DNA of 64,000 bases from Aliidiomarina sp. B3213. Its GTDB lineage: Bacteria; Pseudomonadota; Gammaproteobacteria; Enterobacterales; Alteromonadaceae. Numbering within the stretch: the stretch's first letter is position 1; each line of letters starts with the position of its first letter. The DNA lies in NCBI RefSeq assembly GCF_003290085.1, contig NZ_QMKJ01000001.1, positions 868,001 through 932,000 on the forward strand, written 5' to 3'. This document shows positions 26,895-36,621 of this stretch, piece after piece. Made by a program: the position numbers and the translations under genes. The notes under the pieces were generated by a model that was given only the letters and a program-made list of their open reading frames with translations, did no database searches and was not told where the DNA came from.

Positions 26895-27632
26895 TCACTT
26901 CCCGGGCAACTTTTTCCAAGTTACTTCATTACGCACATAATGCACCTGAAAATCTTCAGCTGCAACGCCCTCACCTCGTTTGAGGCGCTCACGTCCTAGT
27001 GTTGCCAAATCTATAGCATGTGGAAAGCGCACTGAATGAGACAGCTCTATATCCGGTAAACTCTCCAGCGCGTTGGACAACGCGTCAGGATATGTAACCC
27101 AACCAGTACCCACGCCAAAATAAGTTCCATCTTGCTTTTTAAATTCATCCGCTACGCAGCTCAGAACATTACTAGGAGGAACTACAGACTCTTCACCCCA
27201 CACTTTAATTCGACTCTCACTCACACTGTAAGTTCCGAAGTACACTTCACCCATACGAGCGTCTATCGCGGCAACAACTTGGCTTGCATCATGCAATCGA
27301 TACGCTTGATAAGCCATCGCTTCTAAACTTGAAATACCCACTACCGGCAAGTTATGGCTAAACGCGAGTCCTTGCCCAATACTCGCTGCAATTCGGACCC
27401 CGGTAAAAGAGCCGGGGCCCTTACCTAACGCTAAGCCATCTAATTGGTCTAATGAAACCTGCGCTTCTTTTAATATTTCGTCCACATATTGCAAGACCAG
27501 GTCCGCATGTTCTCGCGGAGCTTCACGACCACGATAAATAATTTGTTCACCGTCGCAGTAGGCTACTGAGCAATACTCGGTAGATGTATCGATCGCTAAA
27601 ACTTTTAACTCGCCAGAATCAGTGTGCTTCAC
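26895..27632 (-). CDS. tsaB: tRNA threonylcarbamoyladenosine synthesis protein TsaB
   Basis: Partner and activator of TsaD in making t6A at position 37 of ANN-decoding tRNAs (245 residues). The ASKHA-fold N-terminus is VLAIDTSTEYCSVAY, and ALGKGPGSFTGVRIAASIGQGLAF is the most conserved TsaB block. It lies three bases after the yoaA stop, the same pairing as in E. coli. The start at 27632 gives a slightly longer N-terminus than E. coli TsaB. Confidence 0.94.
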   Translation of the reverse strand: MKHTDSGELKVLAIDTSTEYCSVAYCDGEQIIYRGREAPREHADLVLQYVDEILKEAQVSLDQLDGLALGKGPGSFTGVRIAASIGQGLAFSHNLPVVGISSLEAMAYQAYRLHDASQVVAAIDARMGEVYFGTYSVSESRIKVWGEESVVPPSNVLSCVADEFKKQDGTYFGVGTGWVTYPDALSNALESLPDIELSHSVRFPHAIDLATLGRERLKRGEGVAAEDFQVHYVRNEVTWKKLPGK

Positions 27633-27635
27633 AGA

Positions 27636-29570
27636 TTAATTCACCTCTTTTGTTTCTGGTGCAGCTTGCCGTAGAAAATCTAAAGCCACATTTAAATCTC
27701 GTGTGCGTTTCATATTAGGCAAACTATTCAGAAATAATTGTCCATATTGCCGAGTAACAAGTCTATTATCGCAGACAATCAGCACGCCTTCATCATGTAC
27801 CGAGCGCACCAACCTTCCTGAGCCCTGTTTCATTGCAATAACCGCCTGCGGTATTTGAATCTCTCGAAATGGATCACGGTTTTGCCTGCGGCAATCTTCC
27901 ATCATCGCCTGCAATAACGGATCGTCTGGAGAGGCAAACGGTAGTTTATCGATAAGAACACACCTTAATGCTCGACCCGGAACGTCTACCCCTTCCCAAA
28001 AGGAGCTGGTGCCAAGCAGTACTGCATTGCCCTCTTCACTGAAGGTTGCCAACAATTCACGTTTGCTGGTTTCGCCCTGGACTAAAATAGTTCTCTCTGT
28101 TTCTTTCTCTAGCTTTTCCGCAACTAAATTTAGCATTCGATAGCTAGTAAACAATAAAAATGTTCCACCCTCGTTAGCTTCAATAACCTGCTTAGCAATC
28201 GTAAACAAATGATTCACCATGCTGCGATCATTCGGTTCTGGCAAATAACGAGGCAAGCACAGAACCGCTTGGCGCTGATAGTCGAAAGGGCTAGACAACA
28301 ACAACGTTTGGGCGTTTTTCAAACCCAGCTTGTCGGTAAAGAAATGGAACTGATTATTTACGGTCAATGTAGCCGATGTAAATACCCACCTTGCAGGGTG
28401 GTCGGCCATAATTTTAGAGAATGGTTCCGCCACAGACAAAGGTGTTCTATTAAAGCTAACATGCCACTTACTGGTTTCGTACCAATAGCTATACCCAACC
28501 TCTTCGACTGCAGTTATCGTTTGCAACTGCTTGCGAATAAACTCTACACGCTCGATACACTGGTCAAAAGCCTTGTCGCGACCCACTTGGGTTTTCGCAA
28601 TCACTTCGAACTTATCTAACTGTTCCTCAAAGTTTTGCAGCGCACTACTTACAGAGGACTCAGCTAAAACCTGGCGTAAGCTCGAACGTTCCGAGTCAGG
28701 TGAAAATGCCAGCCTTAACTCACGAGCAGCTCGCTCTAATTGCTGAGCCATCTGAGAAACGGCCTTGGCATCTTTAAGAACGGTTCGATAAAGCACATCG
28801 ACATCTTGGCACAAGTCGCTTATCTGCCGAGTTGAAAAGCTCGTGCTGAAATATTGGCTGGCGATTTCCGGTAATTGATGCGCTTCGTCAAATATCACCA
28901 AATCGGCGTCGGGAATGAGCTCTCCAAAGCCGGTTTCCTTTAACGCTAAGTCGGCGCAAAACAAGTGATGGTTAACAACCACAACGTCGGCCTCTAAAGC
29001 CTCTTTACGCGCTTTAACCAAATAACACTCTTCATAATGCGGACACTCCCGCCCCAAACAGTTGCTTTGCGTGCTGGTAACTTGCGGCAGAACGATTGCG
29101 TCTTCCGGCAAACTAGACAATTCACCCATGTCCCCTGTGCGCGTTTTATTCGCCCAAGTTCTAACCGACTGGAGTTGAGCTAAACCTTCTTCCCTAAGGT
29201 TTTTAGGATGTCGAACAGCTTGTTCGAGTCGATGTAGGCACAGATAGTTAGACCGCCCCTTTAACAACACGACAACCTTGTCTGGTGACAATACATCTCT
29301 CAATGCCGGCATGTCTCGGTGAAATAGCTGTTCTTGCAAGTTTTTGGTACCGGTGGAAACAATGACTTTGCCATCTTTTAATAGAGCAGGAGCTAGATAA
29401 GCAAACGTCTTCCCCGTTCCTGTTTCCGCTTCCACGACTAACTGCTCACCCGTTTTTTTCAACCCATGCACTGCACGCGCCATTTCTAATTGGGATGGTC
29501 GAGGAGAAAAATGGGGTAGCGCTTGGCTTAGTACGCCATTTTCTGAAAAAACTTTATCAATAGGGGTCAT
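27636..29570 (-). CDS. yoaA: DinG/XPD-family ATP-dependent DNA helicase YoaA
   Basis: A 5'-3' iron-sulfur helicase of the XPD/DinG superfamily (644 residues). Walker A is EAETGTGKTFAYL, the DEAH box is FDEAHQLPEI, and motif VI is KQGSGRLVRS. Four cysteines between about residues 110 and 190 (YLCLHR, NCLGRECPHYEEC) form the 4Fe-4S site. In E. coli YoaA binds the clamp-loader subunit HolC and helps repair stalled forks. It precedes tsaB as in E. coli. No LexA box was found upstream. Confidence 0.93.
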   Translation of the reverse strand: MTPIDKVFSENGVLSQALPHFSPRPSQLEMARAVHGLKKTGEQLVVEAETGTGKTFAYLAPALLKDGKVIVSTGTKNLQEQLFHRDMPALRDVLSPDKVVVLLKGRSNYLCLHRLEQAVRHPKNLREEGLAQLQSVRTWANKTRTGDMGELSSLPEDAIVLPQVTSTQSNCLGRECPHYEECYLVKARKEALEADVVVVNHHLFCADLALKETGFGELIPDADLVIFDEAHQLPEIASQYFSTSFSTRQISDLCQDVDVLYRTVLKDAKAVSQMAQQLERAARELRLAFSPDSERSSLRQVLAESSVSSALQNFEEQLDKFEVIAKTQVGRDKAFDQCIERVEFIRKQLQTITAVEEVGYSYWYETSKWHVSFNRTPLSVAEPFSKIMADHPARWVFTSATLTVNNQFHFFTDKLGLKNAQTLLLSSPFDYQRQAVLCLPRYLPEPNDRSMVNHLFTIAKQVIEANEGGTFLLFTSYRMLNLVAEKLEKETERTILVQGETSKRELLATFSEEGNAVLLGTSSFWEGVDVPGRALRCVLIDKLPFASPDDPLLQAMMEDCRRQNRDPFREIQIPQAVIAMKQGSGRLVRSVHDEGVLIVCDNRLVTRQYGQLFLNSLPNMKRTRDLNVALDFLRQAAPETKEVN

Positions 29571-29642
29571 ATACAGGTGATTGTGTTAATATTGGACTTC
29601 AAATAAGCCGCTAAACGTCTCGATACAGCAAAGGTTACACGC

Positions 29643-31610
29643 ATGATAAAAAGCTGCAAGAAACTTCTTGCTAGTTTACTGCTGACTTTACTCTTATTTT
29701 CGTCTTTGGGTAATGCCCAGCAGGCGATTGAGGACGTTTCCGAGTCTGAGTTATACGCGTCTTATTTTTCAACCGTGGTGAAGTTTATTGCCTGGCCCGA
29801 TGAAAACCAAAAAGACACCTTGCAGCTTGGTATCATTGAAGCTCCCGAAGTCCTAGAAGAATTAAACAGAGTGCAGCTCGAGCCGGTTCGTGGTTTACCC
29901 TTAAGGCTGCGAGAAGTTCTTCGAACAACCCAACTCAATGATATTGACGCCCTACTCGTTGGTCCACGTGCCCAAGGGCAACTCAGTCAAATTGAGTCGT
30001 TAGCCCGTAGCCGAAATATACTTGTTATTACTATCCAAGGCGACATCCGCGGCAACACAATGATCAACCTAGCCTCTAACGAGAATTTAGAGCTAAGTTA
30101 TCAAGTTAATAGTCAACTCATCGAGCAGGCAGGACTGAGAATTCAAAACGGTTTGTTCGACATTACCGGAGATGAATTAGAACTTCTGGTAGAACTTAGA
30201 CGACAAAAATCTCAAGAACAGACGCTTACTGAACAAGTAGAGGCTTACGAACTCGAAATAGAAAATATGCAAGAGCGTGAGCGCCAGCTGAACGAGCGTA
30301 TTGAAATGTTAGAGCAGGCTATACGCGAGCGTGATGACATCCTAAGTGCACAGGCCGGCACCCTAGAAGAAAGAGAAATCGCCGTTGCCAACCTACGAGA
30401 CAGACTTACTCAGTACCTCACCGAGCTAGACGAGCAGCGTGAGCGTATTTTGGTTCGAGAGGAACAACTTGCCACGATCCAGCAGCAGCTTCGACAGTCT
30501 CAGCAACGTTTGGACGAACAAGAGCAAGAGCTCATCGAGAAAGAGCAGTTACTGCAAGAGCGGCAAGACGAAAGCGCTGTGCTTAGTGAGCGGATTGCCA
30601 GTAATAGAGATATCCTGGCGGACCAAGAACAAAGGTTACTCGCTCAGAATGCAGAAATAGAAGAGCAACTCCAGCTTATCGAAAATAGAGAGCAAACTAT
30701 TTCTCGCCAACAAGACTTTTTGCTCTATATTGGCATTGGTTTACTCTTTGCGTTTGTGTTTGCAGTGCTCAGTATTGTGATGTACGTGAATAAACGCAAA
30801 ACCGCCGATGAGCTCATGAAAACGTTGAATGAGCTTAGTGCAGCCCAAGATAAACTAGTCGAGTCGGAAAAGATGGCTGCCCTAGGTAACTTAGTTGCAG
30901 GCGTAGCGCATGAAGTAAATACCCCTCTGGGCGTCGCTTTAACGGCAACGACTATGCTCAATGACCGACGTGAGCGACTCATCGAAACAATTTCTACACA
31001 ACAACTGACACGGGAGCAACTCGACGCTTTCTTAAGTAAAGCAGAAGAGTCGTTGTCTCTTACCGAAAAGAATTTGTCTCGCGTTGCCCGACTCATTAGT
31101 AACTTCAAACAAGTTGCCGTTGACCAAATGGTGTCTGAGCGTCGTGAAATAGATCTAAGAGAATATCTCGAAGAGATCATGTCAACACTGTCTATTGAAT
31201 TGCGCCGTGCTCAAATTAAGTATGAGATTTTAGTTGATAGTAAAATAACTATGACAACCATTCCTGGTGCTATGGCTCAAATTATTACCAACCTAACAAC
31301 GAATTCCATTCGCCATGGGTTTGAGGGCAGTACCGGAACAATAACCTTAGCAGCCGAGCCCGCTCCGGGCGACAACATCAAGATTACCTTTAAAGACAAC
31401 GGCAGTGGTATGGAGCCACAAGTTGTTCAGCAAGTCTTCGAACCCTTCTTCACGACTAAACGCAATGAAGGTGGAACCGGCTTAGGAATGCCTATCGTAT
31501 ACAACCTTGTGCGCCAAAAGTTGAATGGTGATATCAAAGTAGAAAGTAAGCCTGACGAAGGCACGACTTTCACACTGATACTTCCTCGTGTAAGCCCGGT
31601 ACGAGCTTAA
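29643..31610 (+). CDS. Membrane sensor histidine kinase with YfiR/HmsC-like periplasmic domain
   Basis: A 655-residue protein in four parts. Residues 1-25 are a signal peptide. About 35-175 resemble the YfiR/HmsC (DUF4154) domain: YASYFSTVVKFIAWPDE, VRGLPLRLREV and RIQNGLFDI. About 185-350 form a long Gln/Glu/Arg/Leu-rich coiled coil. A membrane helix (about 358-378) leads to a cytoplasmic kinase: H-box VAGVAHEVNTPLGVALT with H423, N-box IITNLTTNSIRHGF, G1 DNGSGM and G2 GGTGLGMPIV. The coiled coil therefore lies in the periplasm. No response regulator is adjacent, so it is an orphan kinase. A ligand linked to redox or envelope state is only a guess. Confidence 0.85.
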   Translation: MIKSCKKLLASLLLTLLLFSSLGNAQQAIEDVSESELYASYFSTVVKFIAWPDENQKDTLQLGIIEAPEVLEELNRVQLEPVRGLPLRLREVLRTTQLNDIDALLVGPRAQGQLSQIESLARSRNILVITIQGDIRGNTMINLASNENLELSYQVNSQLIEQAGLRIQNGLFDITGDELELLVELRRQKSQEQTLTEQVEAYELEIENMQERERQLNERIEMLEQAIRERDDILSAQAGTLEEREIAVANLRDRLTQYLTELDEQRERILVREEQLATIQQQLRQSQQRLDEQEQELIEKEQLLQERQDESAVLSERIASNRDILADQEQRLLAQNAEIEEQLQLIENREQTISRQQDFLLYIGIGLLFAFVFAVLSIVMYVNKRKTADELMKTLNELSAAQDKLVESEKMAALGNLVAGVAHEVNTPLGVALTATTMLNDRRERLIETISTQQLTREQLDAFLSKAEESLSLTEKNLSRVARLISNFKQVAVDQMVSERREIDLREYLEEIMSTLSIELRRAQIKYEILVDSKITMTTIPGAMAQIITNLTTNSIRHGFEGSTGTITLAAEPAPGDNIKITFKDNGSGMEPQVVQQVFEPFFTTKRNEGGTGLGMPIVYNLVRQKLNGDIKVESKPDEGTTFTLILPRVSPVRA

Positions 31611-31611
31611 A

Positions 31612-31914
31612 TTACGCAAAAGTGTCTAAGTTGTGACCTTTTGGGTCATCATCGTCATGCTCTAATTGAGTTTCCTGTTCAGGCTTTTGGTCTTTTTCAT
31701 GCTGGCGACGACTATCCTCTTGCATTTTACGCTGCCGCTCTTCAATACGCGCATGCTGAGTGTCACCCCCCTCTTCAGGGCGAACACCTTTGATACGTTG
31801 CTTCTTCTGCAACTGCTTTACGCGCTCTAAGTCATTACCTAAATCAATTTTTGTATTCCTCGGTAACAACGGAAATATTAGATCTTGGCTCACTTTTGGT
31901 CTCTCTTTGATCAC
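31612..31914 (-). CDS. Small charged hypothetical protein
   Basis: About 100 residues, very rich in Gln, Glu, Lys, Arg and Asp, with no signal peptide or membrane helix. DLERVKQLQKKQRIKGVRPE and the run of HARIEERQRKMQED suggest a helical, possibly coiled-coil segment; the end is acidic (EHDDDDPKG). I chose GTG at 31914, which has TAGGTG just before it. A TTG at 31947 would add 11 residues. It converges on the sensor kinase, with one base between the stops. Function unknown. Confidence 0.6.
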   Translation of the reverse strand: MIKERPKVSQDLIFPLLPRNTKIDLGNDLERVKQLQKKQRIKGVRPEEGGDTQHARIEERQRKMQEDSRRQHEKDQKPEQETQLEHDDDDPKGHNLDTFA

Positions 31915-32052
31915 CGATACACCTATATTATCGGCACAAATGAACAAAAATTAAACAATTTAACTTTTTTAACAGAATTCGTTGCTGCGCAAGATTTAGT
32001 TTGATAGCATTTATACAACTTGTGAGAAAGATAACGAATTTACGGTATTTAA

Positions 32053-32103
32053 ATGAGCAATTATATATACAACTTAGTGCATCATCACCGCCACTTCACG
32101 TAG
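32053..32103 (+). CDS. hisL: his operon leader peptide
   Basis: A 16-residue open frame reads MSNYIYNLVHHHRHFT, with four histidines in five codons, and ends 117 bases before hisG. It is followed by two mutually exclusive hairpins, the second a strong terminator. This is the classical arrangement in which ribosome stalling at His codons under histidine shortage prevents termination. It is shorter in histidines than the seven in E. coli HisL. No strong ribosome site precedes it. Confidence 0.85.
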   Translation: MSNYIYNLVHHHRHFT

Positions 32104-32133
32104 CGGCCGATTTCTGTTGTGTATACAAAACCA

Positions 32134-32161
32134 GAAAGGCCATTTCATTAGCGAGCCTTTC
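32134..32161 (+). promoter_or_regulatory. Upstream hairpin of the his attenuator
   Basis: GAAAGGC (32134-32140) can pair with GCCTTTC (32155-32161) around a 14-base loop. It lies between the leader peptide and the terminator hairpin. It could be the pause or antiterminator-competing structure; the exact alternative pairings need folding. Confidence 0.5.
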
Positions 32162-32171
32162 AGGACAAAGA

Positions 32172-32207
32172 AACCCTTGGAAGCGCTCCTTCCGAGGGTT
32201 TTTCGTT
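32172..32207 (+). terminator. his operon attenuator terminator
   Basis: A 12-bp stem with one G-U pair (32172-32183 with 32189-32200) closes a five-base loop CGCTC and is followed by a T-rich tract. It ends about 14 bases before the hisG start codon and so can switch off the whole his operon. Confidence 0.88.
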
Positions 32208-32220
32208 TTAGGAGTATAAA

Positions 32221-33120
32221 ATGTCTGAGAATCAAAGATTAACTATCGCTATCCAGAAGTCTGGACGCTTAAGCAAAGAATCACTCTCACTACTTAAAGC
32301 GTGTGGTGTGAAGTTCAATATTCACGAACAACGCCTAATGGCGCACAGCACGAATCACCCTATCGACCTACTTCGCGTGCGTGACGACGATATTCCAGGT
32401 TTAGTGATGGACGGTGTAGTTGACCTTGGACTTGTTGGTGAAAACGTTCTAGAAGAAGAGAAATTAGAGCGACAAATTAAGCAACAAAGCGACCAGTTTT
32501 CATCGCTTCGCAGACTCGAATTTGGAGGTTGCAGGCTCAGTATAGCAACACCGAAAGAAGATAGTTATAGCGACTTGAACGACTTGGAAGGCAAACGTAT
32601 TGCGACAACTTACCCAAGAATCACCGAAGCATACCTAAAAGCTAAGGGAATAAATGCACAGACCGTAATGCTTACCGGTAGCGTTGAGGTTGCAACGCGA
32701 GCAGGCTTGGCTGAAGCTATTTGCGACTTAGTTTCCACCGGCGCAACGCTAGAAGCAAACGGCTTAGTTGAACAAGAAGTTATATTTAGATCTCAAGCTC
32801 AACTTATTCAAAGCCCAAACAAACTATCTACGGAAAAAGCAGAATTATTGAACCGTATTCTTACGCGTATTGACGGCGTACAACTGGCAAAAGAAAGCAA
32901 ATACATTATGTTGCACGCTCCTGTCGATCAATTAGAAGCTGTTGAACGTATCTTACCTGGAGCCGAGCGCCCCACTGTTCTACCGTTAAGTCACACCGAC
33001 CAACAAGTGGCTGTGCATGTAGTAAGCACTGAAAATCTATTTTGGGAAACGATGGAGCAACTCAAGGATTTAGGTTGTAGCTCAATCTTGGTGTTACCGA
33101 TTGAAAAGATGATGGGTTAA
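32221..33120 (+). CDS. hisG: ATP phosphoribosyltransferase, long form
   Basis: First enzyme of histidine synthesis: ATP plus PRPP gives phosphoribosyl-ATP, with feedback inhibition by histidine (299 residues, same as E. coli). [19 protein letters not shown] is the N-terminal motif, [15 protein letters not shown] and [18 protein letters not shown] the PRPP-site region, and the C-terminal 75 residues form the regulatory ACT-like domain that marks the long form not needing HisZ. TAGGAG precedes the ATG. First gene of hisGDCBHAF(IE), just after the attenuator. Confidence 0.97.
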   Translation: MSENQRLTIAIQKSGRLSKESLSLLKACGVKFNIHEQRLMAHSTNHPIDLLRVRDDDIPGLVMDGVVDLGLVGENVLEEEKLERQIKQQSDQFSSLRRLEFGGCRLSIATPKEDSYSDLNDLEGKRIATTYPRITEAYLKAKGINAQTVMLTGSVEVATRAGLAEAICDLVSTGATLEANGLVEQEVIFRSQAQLIQSPNKLSTEKAELLNRILTRIDGVQLAKESKYIMLHAPVDQLEAVERILPGAERPTVLPLSHTDQQVAVHVVSTENLFWETMEQLKDLGCSSILVLPIEKMMG

Positions 33121-33122
33121 AT

Positions 33123-34466
33123 ATGTTAAACATAAAATTACCAAGCCCCACGGTTTGGGCGTCACTTGCATCGGAACAGCAGCAAGAACTGTTACAACGC
33201 CCAACACAAAAGGTAAGCGAGTCGTTAAGCGCTAGTGTTGCGAACATTATGCGTGACGTGAAACAGAGCGGAGATAAAGCTCTACTTAGCTATACCGAAA
33301 AGTTTGATGGTGTGCGGCTATCAACACTTGCGCTTACAAAGGAAGCTATTGCTAGTCTTGCAGCTCAAACGAGTCTTAAAGTTCGTAAGGCTATCGACGA
33401 GGCATATCAAAACATTGCTCAGTTCCACAATATGCAAAAGCCGCAAGAGCAAAGTATTGAAACCAGTGCGGGTGTAACTTGTTCGCTGCGTTACACGCCG
33501 TTAGCAAAAGTCGGCTTATATATTCCAGGAGGCAGTGCTAGCTTGCCCAGTACTGTGCTTATGCTTGGCGTCCCTTCTCAAATTGCGGGCTGTGATGAAG
33601 TTATTCTAATGACACCTCCTACACCGCAGGGCGAGGTTGCGCCAGCAATTTGCTACGCTGCGCAAAAATGTGGGATTAGTAAAATATTACTCGGCGGTGG
33701 AGCTCAAGCTATTGCCGCAATGACATTCGGTACTGAGACTGTACCCGCAGTACAAAAGATATTTGGGCCAGGCAATAGTTATGTTACCGAAGCCAAGCAA
33801 CAGGCAAGCCAAGTTGCAGGCGGGCCAGCAATCGACTTACCTGCCGGCCCATCTGAACTATTAGTGATTGCAGACGAAAGTGCGGAACCAGAATTTATAG
33901 CGTCAGATTTATTGTCTCAAGCTGAGCACGGTCCAGACAGCCAAGTTATCTTAGTGTCTTCAAGCGCCGAGATACTAAAGCAAACAGCGAAAGCCTTAGA
34001 GCGACAGCTCAGTAACTTGCCGCGAGCAGAAATTGCCATACAAGCAATGGAACAAAGCCGATTCATTCATACTTCCGACTTAGAAGAAGCCGTGCAAGTA
34101 AGTGAGCTGTATGCACCGGAGCACCTGAGTCTGCAGGTTTCAGAGCCAGAAGCTCTGTTACCTAACCTTCGTAACGCTGGTTCTATATTTATCGGCCACT
34201 ACACACCAGAAGCCGGAGGCGACTATGCCACCGGAACCAACCATGTGTTACCTACTTATGGCTTCTCGCGCAGCTATAGTAGTTTGGGGTTAGCTGACTT
34301 TTATCGCCGCTACACTACACAAAGAGTTACAGCTGCGGGGCTAAAGCAACTGGGTACAACCATTGTTGATTTAGCTGAAGAAGAAAAGCTGGATGCCCAC
34401 GCGAGAGCTGTTTCTCTCCGCTTGCAAAGCAAGCGCATGCAAGCTGACTTAGGAGAACAATTATGA
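33123..34466 (+). CDS. hisD: Histidinol dehydrogenase
   Basis: Catalyses the last two steps, L-histidinol to histidine with 2 NAD+ (447 residues), as a Zn-dependent dimer. GPGNSYVTEAKQQA, IDLPAGPSELLVIAD and LSQAEHGPDSQ are the NAD/Zn region. The catalytic pair is in YAPEHLSLQV, and GDYATGTNHVLPT holds a conserved histidine. It begins two bases after hisG and overlaps hisC by four bases (ATGA). Confidence 0.97.
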   Translation: MLNIKLPSPTVWASLASEQQQELLQRPTQKVSESLSASVANIMRDVKQSGDKALLSYTEKFDGVRLSTLALTKEAIASLAAQTSLKVRKAIDEAYQNIAQFHNMQKPQEQSIETSAGVTCSLRYTPLAKVGLYIPGGSASLPSTVLMLGVPSQIAGCDEVILMTPPTPQGEVAPAICYAAQKCGISKILLGGGAQAIAAMTFGTETVPAVQKIFGPGNSYVTEAKQQASQVAGGPAIDLPAGPSELLVIADESAEPEFIASDLLSQAEHGPDSQVILVSSSAEILKQTAKALERQLSNLPRAEIAIQAMEQSRFIHTSDLEEAVQVSELYAPEHLSLQVSEPEALLPNLRNAGSIFIGHYTPEAGGDYATGTNHVLPTYGFSRSYSSLGLADFYRRYTTQRVTAAGLKQLGTTIVDLAEEEKLDAHARAVSLRLQSKRMQADLGEQL

Positions 34467-35554
34467 GCTCCGTAGTGCAACTACTGCGCCCTCACTTACA
34501 GGGAATGCAAGCATATGAGTCGGCAAGACGCAGTATGAGTGGGGGTAATATTTGGCTTAACGCGAATGAAAACCCTTATAGCTCGAACTGGAATGTTTCG
34601 ACGGAAAACCTCAACCGTTATCCTAATTTTCAGTCCAGTGATCTCAATCGAGCTTATGCTCAGTACGCGGGCGTTAACCCTGATCAGGTTCTCAGCCACA
34701 GAGGTAGTGACGAGGCTATAGACATACTCATTCGTGCATTCTGTGAGCCAGGGCAAGACAAAGTCATGATCTGCCCGCCAACGTATGGCATGTACGCTAT
34801 TTCAGCCAAGCTAAATAACAACTCCGTAGTAAGTGTTCCACTTTTACAAGACGGAAAGGAAAATGGCGCTTGGCAGCTCGACATAGATGAAGTTAAGGCT
34901 AACCTAGAACGCGTGAAGATTGTGTTCTTATGCACACCATCTAATCCGCTGGGGAACCTAATAGAAGAGAGCGACTTAAATGCAGTATTAGAAGCGAGTC
35001 AAGGTAAATGCATCGTGGTTGTTGATGAGGCTTATATTGAATACTCAGAATCAACTTCGGCAACTCAACTATTAGAGCAGTATTCGAACTTGGTAATTAC
35101 TCGCACCTTGTCCAAGGCATTTGGTTTAGCCGGTATAAGAGTAGGATTTACGTTAGCAAACCCTGAAATTATCGCGGCGTTAACACCTGTTCTCGCACCG
35201 TACCCGTTGCCAGATCTTAGTATTCAAGTTGCGCAACAAGCTTTGACAGCTGATGCACTCATACAAACTCGACAAAATATTATTGAAGCGCAAGGAGAAA
35301 GAGAGCGTTTGTCCAAGCAATTGGCAATTTTCAGCTGGGTGAAGCTGATATTTCCAAGCGTGACTAACTTTGTTCTTTTTCAAGTCGAGAATGCTGAGCA
35401 AGTAATGAGTTACTTACAAGCAAAGGGCATTTTAATTCGCAATCAGTCTTCACAAGTTAATTTGTCGAACTGCTTAAGAATAACCGTGGGCAGTCCTGCG
35501 GAGAACGACGCAGTTATCGAAGCCTTGAGTCAATTTCCAGGAGATACACAATGA
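34463..35554 (+). CDS. hisC: Histidinol-phosphate aminotransferase
   Basis: PLP enzyme converting imidazole acetol phosphate and glutamate to histidinol phosphate (363 residues). [10 protein letters not shown] is the family N-terminal motif, CTPSNPLGN the cofactor loop, [10 protein letters not shown] the Asp/Tyr PLP contacts, and [16 protein letters not shown] holds the Schiff-base K218. Start and end both overlap neighbours by four bases. Confidence 0.97.
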   Translation: MSSVVQLLRPHLQGMQAYESARRSMSGGNIWLNANENPYSSNWNVSTENLNRYPNFQSSDLNRAYAQYAGVNPDQVLSHRGSDEAIDILIRAFCEPGQDKVMICPPTYGMYAISAKLNNNSVVSVPLLQDGKENGAWQLDIDEVKANLERVKIVFLCTPSNPLGNLIEESDLNAVLEASQGKCIVVVDEAYIEYSESTSATQLLEQYSNLVITRTLSKAFGLAGIRVGFTLANPEIIAALTPVLAPYPLPDLSIQVAQQALTADALIQTRQNIIEAQGERERLSKQLAIFSWVKLIFPSVTNFVLFQVENAEQVMSYLQAKGILIRNQSSQVNLSNCLRITVGSPAENDAVIEALSQFPGDTQ

Positions 35555-36621
35555 AAGCTAGTCCTATTCTTTTTATAGACCGCGACGGCACACTCATTGA
35601 AGAACCGAAAATCGATAAGCAAGTCGATTCACTAGCCAAACTTAAGCTTGAACCGGGCGTCATTCCTGCGCTGTTGTCCTTGCAAGACTTTGGCTTTCGC
35701 CTCGTGATGGTCAGTAACCAAGACGGGTTGGGCACTTCAAGTTTTCCTCAAGAAGATTTTGAAATTGCTCAAAACGCGATGATGGATATTTTTATAACTC
35801 AAGGCATTCGCTTTGACGATGTGCTTATTTGCCCACACTTTGATAGTGACGACTGCAGTTGTCGGAAACCGAAATTAGGCTTAGTCAAAGACTATCTGCA
35901 GCAAGGTCGAGTCGACTTCGCACGTTCTTTTGTAATCGGAGATAGAGCGACCGACATTCAGCTTGCAGAGAACATGGGTATTGAAGGCATCCAATATGAC
36001 CCACAAGAATATTCATGGCAGGACATTGTACAACGGCTAACCACCGCCAACCGTGCGGCAAAGGTGAGACGTGCCACCAAAGAAACGCAAATAGATATTA
36101 GCGTTAACCTAGACGCTACCCAGCCTATTCAGATTAATACCGGCGTGGGGTTCTTCGACCACATGCTAGAGCAGATCGCTACACACGGTGGCTTCTCTCT
36201 CGCTATAGACGTTTCAGGCGACCTACACATTGACGATCACCACACGGTGGAAGATACAGCTTTGGCGCTGGGTGAAGCCATGCGCCAGGCATTGGGTAAT
36301 AAACGAGGTATTGGTCGGTTCGGCTTTGCCCTCCCCATGGACGAATGCCGTGCAGAATGCCTAATCGATTTATCGGGTAGACCTTGGTTGGAATTCAAAG
36401 CAAACTTTACTCAAAACAACGTGGGTACACTGAATACGGAAATGGTTGAGCACTTCTTTCGCTCAATGAGTGACAGTACGAAAATGAGCTTACACCTGTC
36501 CACGACAGAGGGGAACACTCACCACCAGGTAGAAAGCCTATTTAAAGTTTTTGGTCGTGCTTTGCGCCAAGCTATTAAACAGGAAGGCAATGAACTTCCT
36601 TCCAGCAAAGGAGTTTTATAA
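35551..36621 (+). CDS. hisB: Bifunctional histidinol-phosphatase/imidazoleglycerol-phosphate dehydratase
   Basis: Fusion enzyme for two non-consecutive steps (356 residues). Residues 1-165 are a HAD phosphatase with [16 protein letters not shown] and VIGDRATDI; a Zn-binding loop shows [14 protein letters not shown]. Residues 170-356 are the dehydratase, with [33 protein letters not shown] and [16 protein letters not shown] supplying Mn-binding histidines. The fused form is usual in gammaproteobacteria. It abuts the hisH GTG start. Confidence 0.97.
   Translation: MKASPILFIDRDGTLIEEPKIDKQVDSLAKLKLEPGVIPALLSLQDFGFRLVMVSNQDGLGTSSFPQEDFEIAQNAMMDIFITQGIRFDDVLICPHFDSDDCSCRKPKLGLVKDYLQQGRVDFARSFVIGDRATDIQLAENMGIEGIQYDPQEYSWQDIVQRLTTANRAAKVRRATKETQIDISVNLDATQPIQINTGVGFFDHMLEQIATHGGFSLAIDVSGDLHIDDHHTVEDTALALGEAMRQALGNKRGIGRFGFALPMDECRAECLIDLSGRPWLEFKANFTQNNVGTLNTEMVEHFFRSMSDSTKMSLHLSTTEGNTHHQVESLFKVFGRALRQAIKQEGNELPSSKGVL

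Noticed and set aside
32001-32219. Open frame of 72 residues before hisG
   Set aside because: It runs through the his leader peptide and the attenuator hairpins in a different frame and has no ribosome site.
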